From Plantago ovata (Eukaryota; Streptophyta; Magnoliopsida; Lamiales; Plantaginaceae), in the NCBI GenBank assembly GCA_028274465.1, contig CM051456.1, positions 75,936,753 through 76,000,752 on the forward strand: DNA of 64,000 bases. The letters run 5' to 3'. The notes beneath the pieces are model-generated. The model was not told where the DNA came from. It did no database searches and saw nothing but the letters and a program-made list of their open reading frames with translations. Position numbers and translations under genes: made by a program. Of this stretch, positions 1 through 11,587 are shown piece by piece; position 1 is the stretch's first letter; every line of letters begins with the position of its first letter.

Positions 1-217
1 CCTCACAACTCCCTACTTGTAAAGTCGCCTCTCCGGTCTGATACCTTACAGACCGGGCAAGAGTCACTAACCCCCCCTCTAGTCTATTTCAGGTACGAGG
101 AAGCTACAAGAAGATTCATTTCCTATCTCAGAGTGATACTACAAGAAGAAGAACTAGAATGACCTAGACTAGCGACTCATTGCGAACTTAGAAAGAAACA
201 CGAATTACCCTTCAACA
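1..217 (+). repeat. 5' LTR of Tat element (R/U5 part only)
   Basis: These bases match 12746-12962 almost perfectly and end in TTCAACA, directly followed by the primer binding site. Only the downstream part of the LTR is inside the window; U3 with the promoter is cut off. The near identity of the two LTR ends points to a recent insertion. Confidence 0.92.
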
Positions 218-219
218 TT

Positions 220-237
220 TGGCGCCGTCTGTGGGAA
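220..237 (+). other. Primer binding site of Tat element
   Basis: The sequence starts TGGCGCCGTCTGTGGGAA two bases after the LTR end. TGGCGCC-type primer sites at this spacing are usual for Tat elements. The exact primer tRNA was not determined. Confidence 0.8.
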
Positions 238-304
238 GCGACACGAAAGGTCATTCCTTGCCCTACTGGTCGAGCCACATTCCTCCTCGTGACACTTCAC
301 GAAT

Positions 305-1513
305 ATGCCTCCCAGAAGAAGCAACCGTCTTGCTAATGCACCACCCGGGAACCCTCCTCGACCTAGAGGCCGTCCCTCTAGTAACGGTCGTGGAGGAGGA
401 ACGGATGGTGTTCCGAGAGAACCAAGAAACAACAATGTTGCAAGGAATCGAGATTACACGGAGGGGGCATTTACTAATGTCACTCACTCCCAAAATGAAA
501 GATCGGGGGAAAATAACCCGCCAAGAGTCCCGGTAGGAAATGCCTATGGAGCTTTGAGAGTCTCGAACAACGCCGAGTCTAGGGGGCAGCCTCATCCGGT
601 AGCAATCAACCAACCTCCCGTAGCAGTGAACCCTCCACAACCGGCCGCATTGACCTTCACCCTTCCTGATGGACGTGTAGTCCGGCCATCAGACTTCGGG
701 ATGGGCGAAGCTCAATACGGTCTCTTCCTTCTTACTCTACAAGGATACGTCGGGGGTAATGAGGCTATTAGAGTTAACGCTAAGATACAAGCTCAAAGAG
801 AACCACAGGCCCCGGTGCAGGAGCAACCTCGGGCCACCCTGGTCGCTCCTCGTCAATCCCAAGGAAGAGCACCTGTTGCACAAGATGAAGCACACTCGAG
901 AGCCAACACCAGGCCGATCCAATCTCGACTTGGACCATCAAGAATCCAATCGAGGTTAGGATCCCAAGGTGCCCCGGATGACTTGAGAGACCTGATTGAC
1001 AGAAGAATACGGGCATCATTACAAAATGTGGCGCAACAAGAAAATAGGGTTCAGGTGGTCGCTACACCACCCGTTCTCCCCAATCAAGTTACCCCCAACC
1101 AGGTAACTCCTCAAAACCAACAAGAAGCAGTGGAGGAGAATCAAGCTTTGAGAACAGTAGCTGAGGTAACCCCCCTGGTCGATCCGATCACGGGGAGGAG
1201 GCTCACTCTGGATGAACTCAACGCGAGGAAATCCGCACTTGATGCTCAGATAGAGACTCTTCGAGGAACTGTCCAAGAGAGAGAGCAGGACCAAGATCCG
1301 AGCCCAATTCCGAAAAATGGTCACTGTGAGAACCAATCTTCCCAAGGAAAAAGGGAAAGAAAAAGAAAAAGAAAAGGAGTACCCTCCTCGCCCCCAAAAT
1401 CCCGGGAAGCAGAGGAAAGAGCAAAAATTTGGGTTGATCAAGGAGGGCAACTCAAGAAACGATTTCAGAGACAAGAGGTCTCCTCCCAGAAGATCACCTC
1501 CAAGACGATATAG
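305..1513 (+). pseudogene. gag: Tat gag, N-terminal part, core domain missing
   Basis: This reading frame starts MPPRRSNRLANAPP and gives a proline-, glutamine- and arginine-rich polypeptide. The middle is disordered (QVTPNQVTPQNQQ) and a short helical stretch follows (LNARKSALDAQIETL). In Tat Gag proteins such a leader is followed by the conserved gag core, which forms the particle. Here the leader runs, at about base 1313, straight into a lysine/arginine-rich stretch and the zinc-knuckle region, so the core looks deleted. The frame also slips in the AAGAAA-rich run at about 1340-1375, after which the meaningful frame is the one starting at 1317. I read it as a deleted and frameshifted gag. 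An unusual but functional Gag is less likely. Confidence 0.75.
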
Positions 1514-3683
1514 CAACTACACAGACTTGAATAGGCCAAGATCCGACATCTTGAACTATATAGTCTCGAGGAAGCTAGACGTCTCATGGCCACCCCCGAT
1601 TAAGGAAAATCAAAGGAACAAGAGCTCGGAAAAATTTTGCAAGTTTCACAAAGGGAAAGGGCACACCTCAGATGAGTGTGTCGAGCTCAAGAACGAAATT
1701 GAGAGGATGATACGTAACGGTCAATTGGTTAACTACATCCGGAAGGAGGAACCCCTGGCACTCCTGCCCCCACCTCCTCGAAGTGGGAGCGAGCACCCTT
1801 ACCAAGGAAACCCTCAGGACGACGACATTCATAATTACAACAATTATGAGAACCGCCCTGTAAATGGAAGCATCCGCACTCTCACAATTGCGGGAGGACC
1901 CGCCGGCGGCGACACTCGTAATCAAAGGGAGATTACGGCGGACAACCTTAGGGTCCGAGACGTGAAGTATGCTCAAGCCGCACGACCGGGAACCAACGTT
2001 ATCTCTTTCGATGATAGCGAGATACCTCTGAAGCATGCGGGAGGAGGGAACATCTATGATCCTTGCGTCCCACTTGTAGTTTCCTTGGATGTTCAATCCT
2101 ACAAGTTGGGTAGAATCCTCGTCGACACTGGATGCTCGGCAAACTTGATTTTCACCGGAACCTTGAAAAGGATGCAAATGAACCCAAGGGAAGGGCTAAG
2201 AGAAGTGAGGAGCGCATTGGTAGGATTCGGAGGACAACCTATCATGCCGCTCGGAATGATCAACCTCACGGTGTCAATGGGTAGCGCTCCTAGACGAGTG
2301 ACTCAACAGGTTCCTTTTGTGGTCGTCGATATGCCATTCGATTATTTCGCAGTCTTAGGCCGACCCGCTCTCTCTCAATTCCGAGCCGTAGTGTCCACAG
2401 TCCACAACAAGCTAAAATTCCCCACTCCTTTGGGAATCGGACAAGAAGTAGGAGACATCCGAGAAGCATGGGAATGCTACACTATGTCAGCCAAGTTTAC
2501 TTCGAGGGTTGCCATTGGAGAACCCAACCTAGGGCAGCCATCCGAGGAGACACCCCTTGTTCACAATGCGCCTTATCGTTTCTACACGGTTCGGCGAGTG
2601 AAGAGAAAATCAAAAAAGCCAAGTCCGTCACTTAGGCGAAGAAAAGCAATCATGAAGAAAGACAAGGATACTCTAGTAGGAGCTGTTAAGGAGCTCGAGG
2701 AGTATCAAGTGATTCCACCAGTCCCACCCTCTTCCAAAAAGAAGAAATTCTTTGAGGAAAACAAAATTGAAGCAAGAGAAGCCCTAGAAGAAATCCAAAT
2801 TGTCGAAGGAAGTGCCGACAAGGTCACAAAAATTGGCACAGAGATGGCCACTGAAGTCAGGATGAAACTCATCCAATGTTTGAAGGATAACAACGATATC
2901 TTCGCATGGAGTACCGAGGACCTGAAGGGGATCGACCCACGTGTCGCCGTTCACCGTCTGAACGTAGACCCATCGATCACCCACATCAGAGAAAAGCGAA
3001 GAGACTTCAGTGCGGAAGATAATGCCATCATAGAAGCGAAAGTACAAAGGCTTCTTAAAGCCGGCCACATCAAGGAAGTGAGATACTCTGACTGGGTATG
3101 CAATGTAGTCCTCGTGGAGAAAGGTCCGGGAAAATGGCGAATGTGCAACAACTTCACAAGGCTCAACAAGTTTTGCCCGAAGGATCCATACCCTCTCCCA
3201 CGAATCGACCAGCTTGTTGATTCCACCGCGGGATGCGCCCTCCTGAGTTTCATGGATGCATACCAGGGCTTCTACCAGGTCAAAATGGCCAAAGATGATG
3301 TGCCTAAGACTGCCTTCTTCGCAAATGGCAATGTGTACTGCTTCAACGTGATGCCATTTGGTCTTAAGAACGCCGGAGCGACCTACCAAAGGTTGGTTAA
3401 CAAGATGTTCAAGGAAGAGCTAGGTAAAACAATGGAAGTATATGTCGATGACATGCTCGTCAAGAGCAAGACCGAGGAGCAACATGTAGGTTACCTGGCA
3501 AAGTGCTTCTCAATCTTGAGAAAGTATGGCATGAAGCTCAACCCGGCGAAGTGTACCTTTGGAGTCAAAGGAGGGAAGTTCCTCGGTTACATGGTGACAG
3601 AAAGAGGAATAGAAGCAAATCCCGAAAAGATAAAGGCCATACTCGATCTTCCACAACCTCAATCCATCAACGAGGTGCAATAA
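1317..3683 (+). pseudogene. pol: Tat gag C-terminus, protease and reverse transcriptase
   Basis: The frame opens in basic linker sequence and reaches a zinc knuckle of the Tat form (C-x2-H-x4-H-x4-C in CKFHKGKGHTSDEC, near residue 105). The aspartic protease follows with its active site in LVDTGCSANLI (near residue 270). The reverse transcriptase has the usual blocks: LVEKGPGKWRMCNNF, SFMDAYQGFYQVKM, MPFGLKNAGATYQR and the catalytic EVYVDDMLV near residue 705. The frame ends at a TAA at 3681-3683 inside the RT/RNase H connection. The protein clearly continues in the same frame at 3684 (LVGKSIALSRFISR), so this is a premature stop, not the natural end. Domain order and motifs are unambiguous. 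Confidence 0.9.
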
Positions 3684-4790
3684 TTGGTCGGAAAGTCAAT
3701 TGCGTTGAGTAGATTCATCTCGAGGTCTGCCGAGAAAAATCTACCTTTTTTCAAGGTGTTGAGAAAGAGCAGCCACTTCGAGTGGACCAAGGAGTGCGAA
3801 GAAGCCTTCGAGAAGTTGAAAGAATACCTACTCGCTCCCCCTCTATTGTCGAAGCCCGTAGAAGGAGAGGTACTATATTTGTACTTAGCGGCAACCGGGG
3901 AAGCTATCAGCTCGGTCTTGGTGCGAATCCAAGGGAACGACCACTTGCCCATCTACTACTTGAGCAAAGTGCTTGCCGGAGCCGAAACGCGGTACATGGA
4001 TATCGAGAGGCTTTCCTTTGCCCTCGTTTATACTGCAAGGAGGTTAAAACCCTACTTTGGTGCTCACAAGGTTGTTGTTTTGACAAAGCAACCTCTCAAG
4101 CAAGTCCTCGGAAAACCCGAAAATTCGGGAAGAATGGCAAGATGGGCGATTGAACTAAGTGAATACGACATCGACTATCAAGCACCCGTGGCCAAGAAAG
4201 CACAAGTCATAGCCGACTTCCTCGTGGAGTATCCCTCAAAAGGAACTTCAGAGGAAAACTCTTCGGAAACAAAGAATGCTTTGATGATGGTCGAAGAACA
4301 ACCCCATCAAAACAACCCGATGCAAGCTCTAGAAGATGCTTTAAAAGAGCTTAAGGCGATGTCCCAAACCAAAAGGAAAAGGCATGAAGTGTTCCTGACA
4401 GAGAAAACCGACGAGCCAAAGGGTGCGGAGACCGTCTCTCCAAAACCCAAAGAATTAGCCGACCATGGAGACGTCTGGATTCTTCATGTTGATGGATCCT
4501 CATCAGGAAAAAATGGCGGGATAGGAATATACTTCAAGAGTCCCGGAGGGGCTGAACTCGAGTACGCCGTTACTCTTAGTTTCCCGGTCTCCAACAATGA
4601 AGCAGAATATGAATCCATCCTCATAGCTCTACGTATGGCAAAGTCATTGCAAGTGAAGAAGCTACATCTCTTCACCGATTCCCAACTGGCCGAGAAGCAA
4701 ATCTCGGGGAAATTCAGAACCAAGAAAGACTCACTGGCTGAGTACAAGAGTGCCATCACGGAAGAAATTCAAAAATTTGAAAAGTTGTGA
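3684..4790 (+). pseudogene. pol: Tat RNase H and second (archaeal-type) RNase H
   Basis: This continues the pol frame after the nonsense codon at 3681. The first part is the Ty3/gypsy RNase H (YLAATGEAISSVLVR, then YYLSKVLAGAETRY and LKPYFGAHKVVVLT). After a spacer rich in lysine and glutamate comes a second RNase H with LHVDGSSSGKNGGIGIY, NNEAEYESILIALRMA and LHLFTDSQLAEKQ. These supply the D-E-D type acidic residues of the archaeal-like RNase H that Tat elements acquired. The frame breaks at about 4775-4790: the expected run into CEIEKFSRDLNQRADALSK is found in the next frame, starting near 4790. The second RNase H is the main reason for the Tat assignment. Confidence 0.9.
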
Positions 4791-6180
4791 GATTGAAAAG
4801 TTCTCAAGGGATCTCAATCAAAGGGCAGACGCCCTATCAAAGTATGCCTCAGCCTCCGGAGGAGTTGATACCCGGAACGTGATACTCATGAGAATCAACG
4901 CATCATCTTTGTGGTCATCAAAGCCAAACGTCTTGGCAATTGACGATCAAACGAATTGGATGCAAGAGATAACAACATATCTCAAAAATGGAAGCCTTCC
5001 TCGTGACAAGGCTGAAGCAAGGAGAATCAAGGGAAAAGCTCCTCGATACATCATGCAAGTAGACTACTTGTACAAAAGGTCTTTCGAGGGAGTCTACTTG
5101 AGATGCGTCGCCGAGCATGAAGTTCAAAAACTTCTTGGAGAAATGCATCGAGGAAGTTGCGGAGACCATGCCGGAGGAAGAACCCTCGCGCAAAAAGTCA
5201 TTCGACAAGGATACTACTGGCCCACTGTTCGCGAAGACGCTGCCCAATTTGTGAGAAAGTGCGAGGAGTGTCAATTGCACGCCAATTTGATCAACGTCCC
5301 GGCGAAACCTCTCATGCCCATCGCCATCACTTGCCCTTTCGACATATGGGGCATCGACATAGTCGGTCCCTTCCCAAGAGGCACGGGTCAAAAGAAGTTC
5401 ATCATTGTTGCGGTCGAATACTTTAGCAAGTGGGCGGAAGTTGAGGCAGTATCTACCATCACCGAACAAAGAGTGATGAACTTTGTATGGAGGAACATCG
5501 TGTGTCGATTTGGCTTGCCAAGGGTCCTCATCTCGGATAATGGTGCTCAATTTTGTGGCCAAAGATTCAATGAATGGTGCAAGGAAATGAAGATTGAGAG
5601 GAGGTATACCTCTGTAGGACATCCTCAATCCAATGGGCAAACAGAAGCCGTCAACAAAATCCTCGTCAACAACTTGCAGAAGAGGTTCGCCACCAACAAG
5701 GACTGGGTCGACGAGCTTGATGGAGTAGTGTGGGCATACCGCACTACTTCAAAAACAGCTACAAGAGAGACTCCCTTCTCGCTAGTTTACGGGTCCGAGG
5801 CGGTCATACCAGCAGAAGTGGCGGTGGAAACCCTCAGAATCCAAGGGTATCAACCCGAGGACAATCATACAGAGAGACTCTTCGACCTGGAGACAATCAG
5901 TGAGGTGAGGACCAACGCCTTGGCCAATATCCTCAGATATCAAGCACTCATCGCGAAAACCTACAACAAAGGCGTGAGAGAGAGAGACTTCCAAGTAGGA
6001 GACCTAGTACTCCGAAGAGCAGACATCTTGGGAAAAGTTGGGAAGATGCAACCCAATTGGGAAGGCCCCTACAAGATAATAGAAGCAAGGTCCAACGGAA
6101 GTTATCGCCTTCAAGACATGGAGGGAAGAGTATTAAAGAACCCATGGAATACCTCCAACCTCCAGAGATTCTACGCTTGA
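4750..6180 (+). pseudogene. pol: Tat integrase, shifted from the RNase H frame
   Basis: From about 4790 the frame gives the end of the second RNase H (DLNQRADALSKYASA) and then integrase. The zinc-binding HHCC module is HRGSCGDHAGGRT with the CEEC pair. The catalytic core shows WGIDIVGPFPRG, VLISDNGAQF and SNGQTEAVNK, giving the D, D and E residues. The C-terminal part has LVYGSEAVIPAEV and a DNA-binding domain ending in PWNTSNLQRFYA before the stop at 6178. Integrase inserts the cDNA copy into the host genome. The domain itself is intact, but it is out of frame with the upstream pol because of a +1 or -1 change near 4780. Confidence 0.9.
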
Positions 6181-7001
6181 AGTTGCAGGGAGAAAAAGCT
6201 TTTTGAAAACCTATGTGGAAGGTCCAGTGATCGAGGAGGATTCCTCACGGATTCAAGTGAGAGGTACCTCTTCCTTTTGTTAAGAAGTTGTTGTAAGCAA
6301 GCTGGCCGAGGAGCACCCATTGTAATTGCATTTCCGACAAATCAAATACAATGTCTATCTTTCAACAAGAAAATGTTCAAGTAAAGAGCTACTATACTCA
6401 AAAAATAAGACTACTCGATCGAGAAAAGCTTACTTAACCGACATACAAGCTATTCGATTTCCATGATTAAGGGGAACCCTCCCCGCTCTCCAAACTCTAT
6501 GAGAGTTTTTATCAGGAAACCTTTCAAAGAAGAAAAAGCGAGGAGACGGAAGTGATCGAGGAGAGCGACTTCCAGTCTTTCTAACTCAACACTTGGAAAT
6601 TTTTCTAAGTTCAACACTTAGAATTCTTTCCTAAGTGGTCGAAACGATCGAGAAGCGAAGAATCTACATTGATAGTTCGAAGAGCTTGTAGCGGAGAACA
6701 TTGGTTCTCGATTCTAACTTATACGTGTTTAACTACTCTATCCAAGTTATACGTCATAACAAAAGTTGGAATTAGTAAGAACACAAGTATAAGTAAGAAA
6801 GCGAAGAGCAATGCATTTTATTGAAAGAAAAGAGTAGCGAAGAAACAACAACAGAAAAACTTATATTACAAACACATATGTTGCGAGGAGTGCCACTAGG
6901 GGCCGAATGAAATTTGTTCGAAAATAAAACCAAGTACAGAAATGGAAAAGATTACAACATGCCCGAGCATACTCGGTCTTCAAGCGGCTGGCTCCCCGAT
7001 C
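6181..7001. other. Non-coding region between convergent pol and antisense gene
   Basis: No convincing coding frame is seen. The stretch lies between the stop of the plus-strand integrase (6180) and the stop of the minus-strand gene (7002), so two transcription units face each other tail to tail here. Short repeats around CGAGGAG and AGCGA occur, in keeping with the composition of the whole 3' half of the element. Confidence 0.6.
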
Positions 7002-10000
7002 CTAACGAGTGCGACTGTCAGTAAATTCAGTGACCGGGGTGGTCGCGCTTGTAGCTCCTCCTCGAACCGTGCTCGTTTCAGGGCCTTCAATGTTGTCTCT
7101 CTCCTGAGCTTGAGCCTCTTCGATCGCCTTCTGGTACATAGTTAGCTCAGGCTCGATGAAGTCGGCTGCCCTACCGAGGACCGGATCACTTAACTTCACC
7201 CAGGCAGCGTTCCGAAGAGCTGCCTTCTCGAACGGATAGATTATCCCGCTCCTCAAGCACTCGGGCACCCAGGCAGGGAGATAAGATGGCTTGCTGGGAT
7301 AAGGAACTTCAGGGTCGGTCACCAGCTCGCCGAACTCGCACGCCTCGTGCATCTCCTCGGTAATCTCCTCATCGGGGTAAGGAGTAAGATCCTCGCGACG
7401 CCCGGGATGCAAGTCTTCGCGATCATCAGGGTCAAAGTCAGCCGGAAGCAAGTTGACCCTCTTAAGCTGGCCAACACAGGAGAAGAAGCCCTCCTCGCGC
7501 GACGCCACTTGCACGTCTCTCTGGGCCAATTTGTAGGTGACCGAGGACATGAAGTCGCGAGCAGCGGCGACTCGGCTTCCTTTGAGGAAGGATAGGATGC
7601 TTGCCTTGAACTTCTCCATGCAGATGGATAAAGTAGCATAGGCACCCTTGAAGCTCTTGCTCCTCGACCTCTCCCGGGACAGCTCCTTCTCGAGCTCTTC
7701 TACCTTGATCTTCAGCTTCCCGGCTTCAGCCTCCGAGACCTTAGCTTTTGACTCTGAGGCAGTAAGCTTCTTCTCGAGGTCCTCGATCACGACCCCTATG
7801 TCGGCGCGGTCAGCGGCCACCTGGCCATAAGCCTCCTTCAAGTTCTCGAGCTGCAAAAAGGAAACACAGTTAGCGAGGAGAGAAAAATTCAATACTTAGA
7901 AAAGTTTACAACAAAAAAGTGTGAAGACAAGTACCTGGAGCGAGCACATACTCAGCTCGTGCGCCCGGTCGAGGTCGCTCATCTGAATGAGCCGCTTCAC
8001 TTCATCTCCAGAAGCGGCTACCTTACCCTTCTTACGGGCAGGCTCGTTGGTTCCACCAAGGTTGAGCTTCCTCGCTCCCTTCTTCGCCGCAGGCCTCTCA
8101 GGCCTCTTCTCCGCCTCAATAGTGTTTAAGGCCTCCTCCTCGGCCTCCTTAGCCTCCTTGGCCCTCTTCGCAGCGGCCTCCTCTTCGGCCCTCTTGATGG
8201 CCTCCACAGGGTTCTCTCTGGTGTCGAGCCCCTCCTGCACTAAAGCATCACGATGATGCGCGGCATTTCGAGGAGGGGTCAAGTTCAAAGAACCGAGGAT
8301 CTTCGTTTGTTTGTTGGCCAACCTCTGCTTCCTCCTCTGTTCCTCCTTTGCAGCCAAAGTCTTCGACATTATCCACTGGAACCAATAAGCTGCAAGAGAT
8401 TAAACTCAAGTCAGTACGATCGAGGAGCAATAAGAAATCGACGAGGAAAGTAAGAAAGCGAGGACATATCACAAACAAACAAAGAAAGAAAAGAAAAAAT
8501 ACAAGTGCAAAGCGAAGAAAAAATGCGAAGACTTATTACCGAAGAGGACTTTTTTAGTATATCGGTTCCCGATATACCCGGTGTACGCATAAGGCGAAAG
8601 GCCCGCCAAAAAGGGAAGTGGCTGAAGGACCAACCCCCAGTAGAAGTACTTCTCGGGATGGGGTCCCCGATTCTTCTCATCGAGCTCCATGACCCAGGGA
8701 TCGGACTCCTCGGGCAACGGATGTTTGTCCGCTATCTTTCCCCGGAACATGAGTTTGGGTACTCCCCAATCCAACTCCTCCTCGGTCATGTTAGGCAACC
8801 TCCTCTTCCTGATGTAGAAGTACCTGTGAAACCACTTGTAGCCCGAGGAGCTAGGAGCGTCCATGATGAAACCCAACCCTGGCCGAGCGTTGAAGTAATA
8901 GAAGTACTTGTTCCCTGAGCTCATCGAGACTCGGAACAACTGGTTGAAGTTGTGGAAATTCAGCGCGATCCCCTTCTTCATGCAAAAGACTCCAAAACAT
9001 ACTAAAGTCCCGAAGGCACTAGGTACCAGTTGCCAAGGAGCGATCCCCAGCGTGTTGAAGATGTCGCGGAAAGCATCACAGAATGGAAGTATCCATCCTC
9101 GATCCAAGCTTAGGCAATGCACTGCCATGTACCCAGGATGTCAAACTTATTCTCACAGAATGGGAGCGTTGTAAAAAGTTTGATCCTCCTTGGGCACGAG
9201 GATGTCAAACTTATTCTCAGGGAGAGAATACTTCCACCTAAGTGTGGGAACCTCCTCGACTTTGACAGTAGAAGAGGTGGTCGGTATAATGCCATCCCCT
9301 TTCTTCTCGCCCTGAGGATCGGGGAGGTCAACCGTGCGGGCACTCTTGGTGAATTTTTTCTCAGCAGCCTTAGTAGTTTTAGGCTCTGGCTCCTCGGCAA
9401 CCTTTGCCTTCTTTGATTTACTGGAGCGAGAACGCTTGCTCGCTCTCTTCTTGGATTTCTTCTTGTCAGCAGCCATCTGAGCAAGCCGCATCTCGTACTC
9501 CTGCTCCTCGAGTGGATTGGGTGCTCGGGTCCCACTCGGAAAAGTGAATTCTATCGTGGTCGGATCGATAGAGTGGTAGCTGGTCTCCTCCTCGCGTGCG
9601 AACCTCTTCGCATCTCTAATTGCACGTCTTTGCCCCTCCGAGAAGGAAGGAGACCTAGTGCTCGGACCAGCTTCACTCCTGTTAGTGTCCCCGATCGTCA
9701 GAGGAACTTCATCCTCCTCCTAATCGGTAATCACGGCCCTCCTAGTAATCTGTGGAGGAAATCTGACCCTCTTTGAAGGGGGACTAGTCCGAGGAGAGGT
9801 AGCTTCGTCATCCTCCTCGCTCTCTTCTTCCGTCTCATCGCTGTCGATGATCTGAACGGGAATCGGGGCCTTCCCGCGCTGGGTCGAATGTTCACCCTCC
9901 TCGTAAAGGGCCAAAGCTAACTCCGGCCTCTCTGTGTCATCCATCTCCTCGATCCTGACTTCAGCAGGAGGTACCACATGAACCACCCCATAATTGCGCC

Positions 10001-10373
10001 CATGGACATGGGCAGCGCGAGTAATCAACTCCGCGGACACCCCAGGGTTGGAAGGACCACCCTCCGCCTCCGTCCGGTCGTCGATAAAGTCATCATCCTC
10101 GGTACGGCGCCTCTTACGACTCACCAACTGATACAGATCCTCCTCGCTCTCTGTATCTTCATCTTCCTCCTCGGCATTAGCTGCGCCACCTTTTTCACCC
10201 GCCGGTGCCCCCTCCTCGCCACCAAGTTCAACTTGCGGCTCCTCGACAGCCTCCTCTATTGTATCATCGAGAAAGGTCGCCGATACGTCTGACGTATCTG
10301 GCGACGTAGTATGGTCGCTCCCATACTCACCAGCGGCCGATATGTTCTGGCTGTCGTCGCTCCTCTCGGACAT
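7002..10373 (-). pseudogene. Antisense spliced gene in Tat 3' region (putative gypsy-type transposon domain protein)
   Basis: Reading on the minus strand, an ATG at 10373 (MSERSDDSQN) opens a frame to about 8540, followed by exons 8390-7935 and 7850-7002. Two introns fit GT-AG rules and keep frame: 8539-8391 (donor GTAATAAG, acceptor CTCTTGCAG) and 7934-7851 (donor GTACTTG, acceptor TTTTTGCAG). The product would be about 1046 residues. It has an acidic disordered N-terminus, a lysine-rich stretch, and a central domain (AVHCLSLDRGWILPFCDAF, GIAPWQLVPSAF, FYIRKRRLPNM). A coiled coil rich in K and E follows, then an acidic tail. The central domain and coiled coil resemble the plant proteins annotated as putative gypsy-type transposon (Pfam Transposase_28); this is recognised by eye, not searched. 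A TAG at 9722-9720 and a cluster of three stops at about 9155-9141 break it. Its function is unknown. Confidence 0.72.
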
Positions 10374-10374
10374 C

Positions 10375-11020
10375 CTAAAGGTGGGCAAAGGAGAAGTTAG
10401 GATGGTTGGTGATAGTCCGAGAGGTCCTTTTAGGTACATTCATTATGTTCGACCTCCCGAACGGAGAAAAATCTCAAACGAAAAGAAAAGAAGTTACTCT
10501 ACAGTACATTATACGTGGAGCGAGCAAGCATACAAGGAGCGACCAACCGCTCAAAGCATAAGTAAAAACCGAGCAGCATGTCCACATGCATATAAAGCAA
10601 ATCGGAGCGAGCATGCGCATACAAAAAATTGAAGAGCAACCGAGCGACCAACCGCTCGAGGAAACAGAGTAAACCTACAACTACAATTACAGCCTTATTC
10701 TAAGGAGGAAGCGACAAGGGGTATACAGCAAAGAACAGGGAGCTACTCCTACGACCATACAAGTCAAATCGATCCAAATCAATTCCGTTATAGTCCGGTT
10801 ACAAGTCCGTTTACAGTTTTATTAGGTCCAATGCCATTCTCAGGCGTCAATCCACCGGTAATCATTCAGAAAACTTCATTCCGGGAAGGCGAAATCAGAA
10901 AGAGAAACAAAAGAGCAAACCACAAAACCGAAAAGCAAGAAAGCAGGCATTTCAAGGCAAAAAGAGACAAAAAGAGGCGATTAAAAGCAAGAAATTGCAA
11001 TGTGAAGGAAGAAAACTTAC
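10375..11020 (-). other. Probable 5'-UTR leader intron of the antisense gene
   Basis: On the minus strand a strong donor (CAA|GTAAGT) starts at 11020. A pyrimidine-rich acceptor (CCCACCTTTAG) ends at 10375, one base before the ATG at 10373. A leader intron just ahead of the start codon is common in plant genes. No coding frame is needed inside it. The intron is inferred from consensus sites alone. Confidence 0.5.
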
Positions 11021-11232
11021 TTGTTGTTACGAGGATGAAGGTTTGAAACCGGAAAGAAGGCCGGAAACGTCGGAAACTCGCCTGAAAATCGGGTTCTGCT
11101 CACCGAAAAAGCTCCTCGCGCGTCACTTGTCTCGATCACTCACACTCGTCGATCACTAAAGTTCTCCTCGCTCTCTCTTTTTAGCTCTGAATATTCGGAT
11201 TGCGAAAAGTGTGGAATGACCGAGTGTTGACC

Positions 11233-11240
11233 TATTTATA
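11233..11240 (-). promoter_or_regulatory. TATA box for the antisense gene
   Basis: TATAAATA lies on the minus strand about 210 bases before the proposed leader-intron donor and is oriented towards the antisense gene. It sits outside both LTRs, so the gene would have its own promoter. The transcription start is not visible. Confidence 0.5.
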
Positions 11241-11587
11241 GAAGGGTATCTCGGGGATACGAAACGACGCATGCCCTCGCGCCATCCGGACCGACCACGT
11301 ACCCAAGATCAACGGTCCAGATCACGGCCGCCTGGCGAATTACCGGTTATGCCCTCCACGCTCCCGCTCTGGAGCGGGCACAGTTCCCAAGGTCGAAGCG
11401 AATTACCTAACCACGGCAATCAATTCGCGGCGCGAGCACCAGGCTACTCGAGACACGCAGAGACAGATCGACGACCATGATCTGTCCTCCTCGGGACAAC
11501 ATTGCGAAAAATGTCGGAAAAAGCGAAAAATCGACGGACACGTCTCAGGGGATCGAGGAGCTGCTCATGAAGCTACTCTCCTCGAGA

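Noticed and set aside
1019-1516. Minus-strand open frame opposite Tat gag
   Set aside because: It is a shadow of the gag frame without start context or recognised domain; the same holds for other antisense frames over pol and gag.
3660-3700. Programmed readthrough at the TAA in Tat pol
   Set aside because: The stop lies within the RT/RNase H connection, not at the gag-pol boundary, and other lesions are present; a simple nonsense mutation is more likely.
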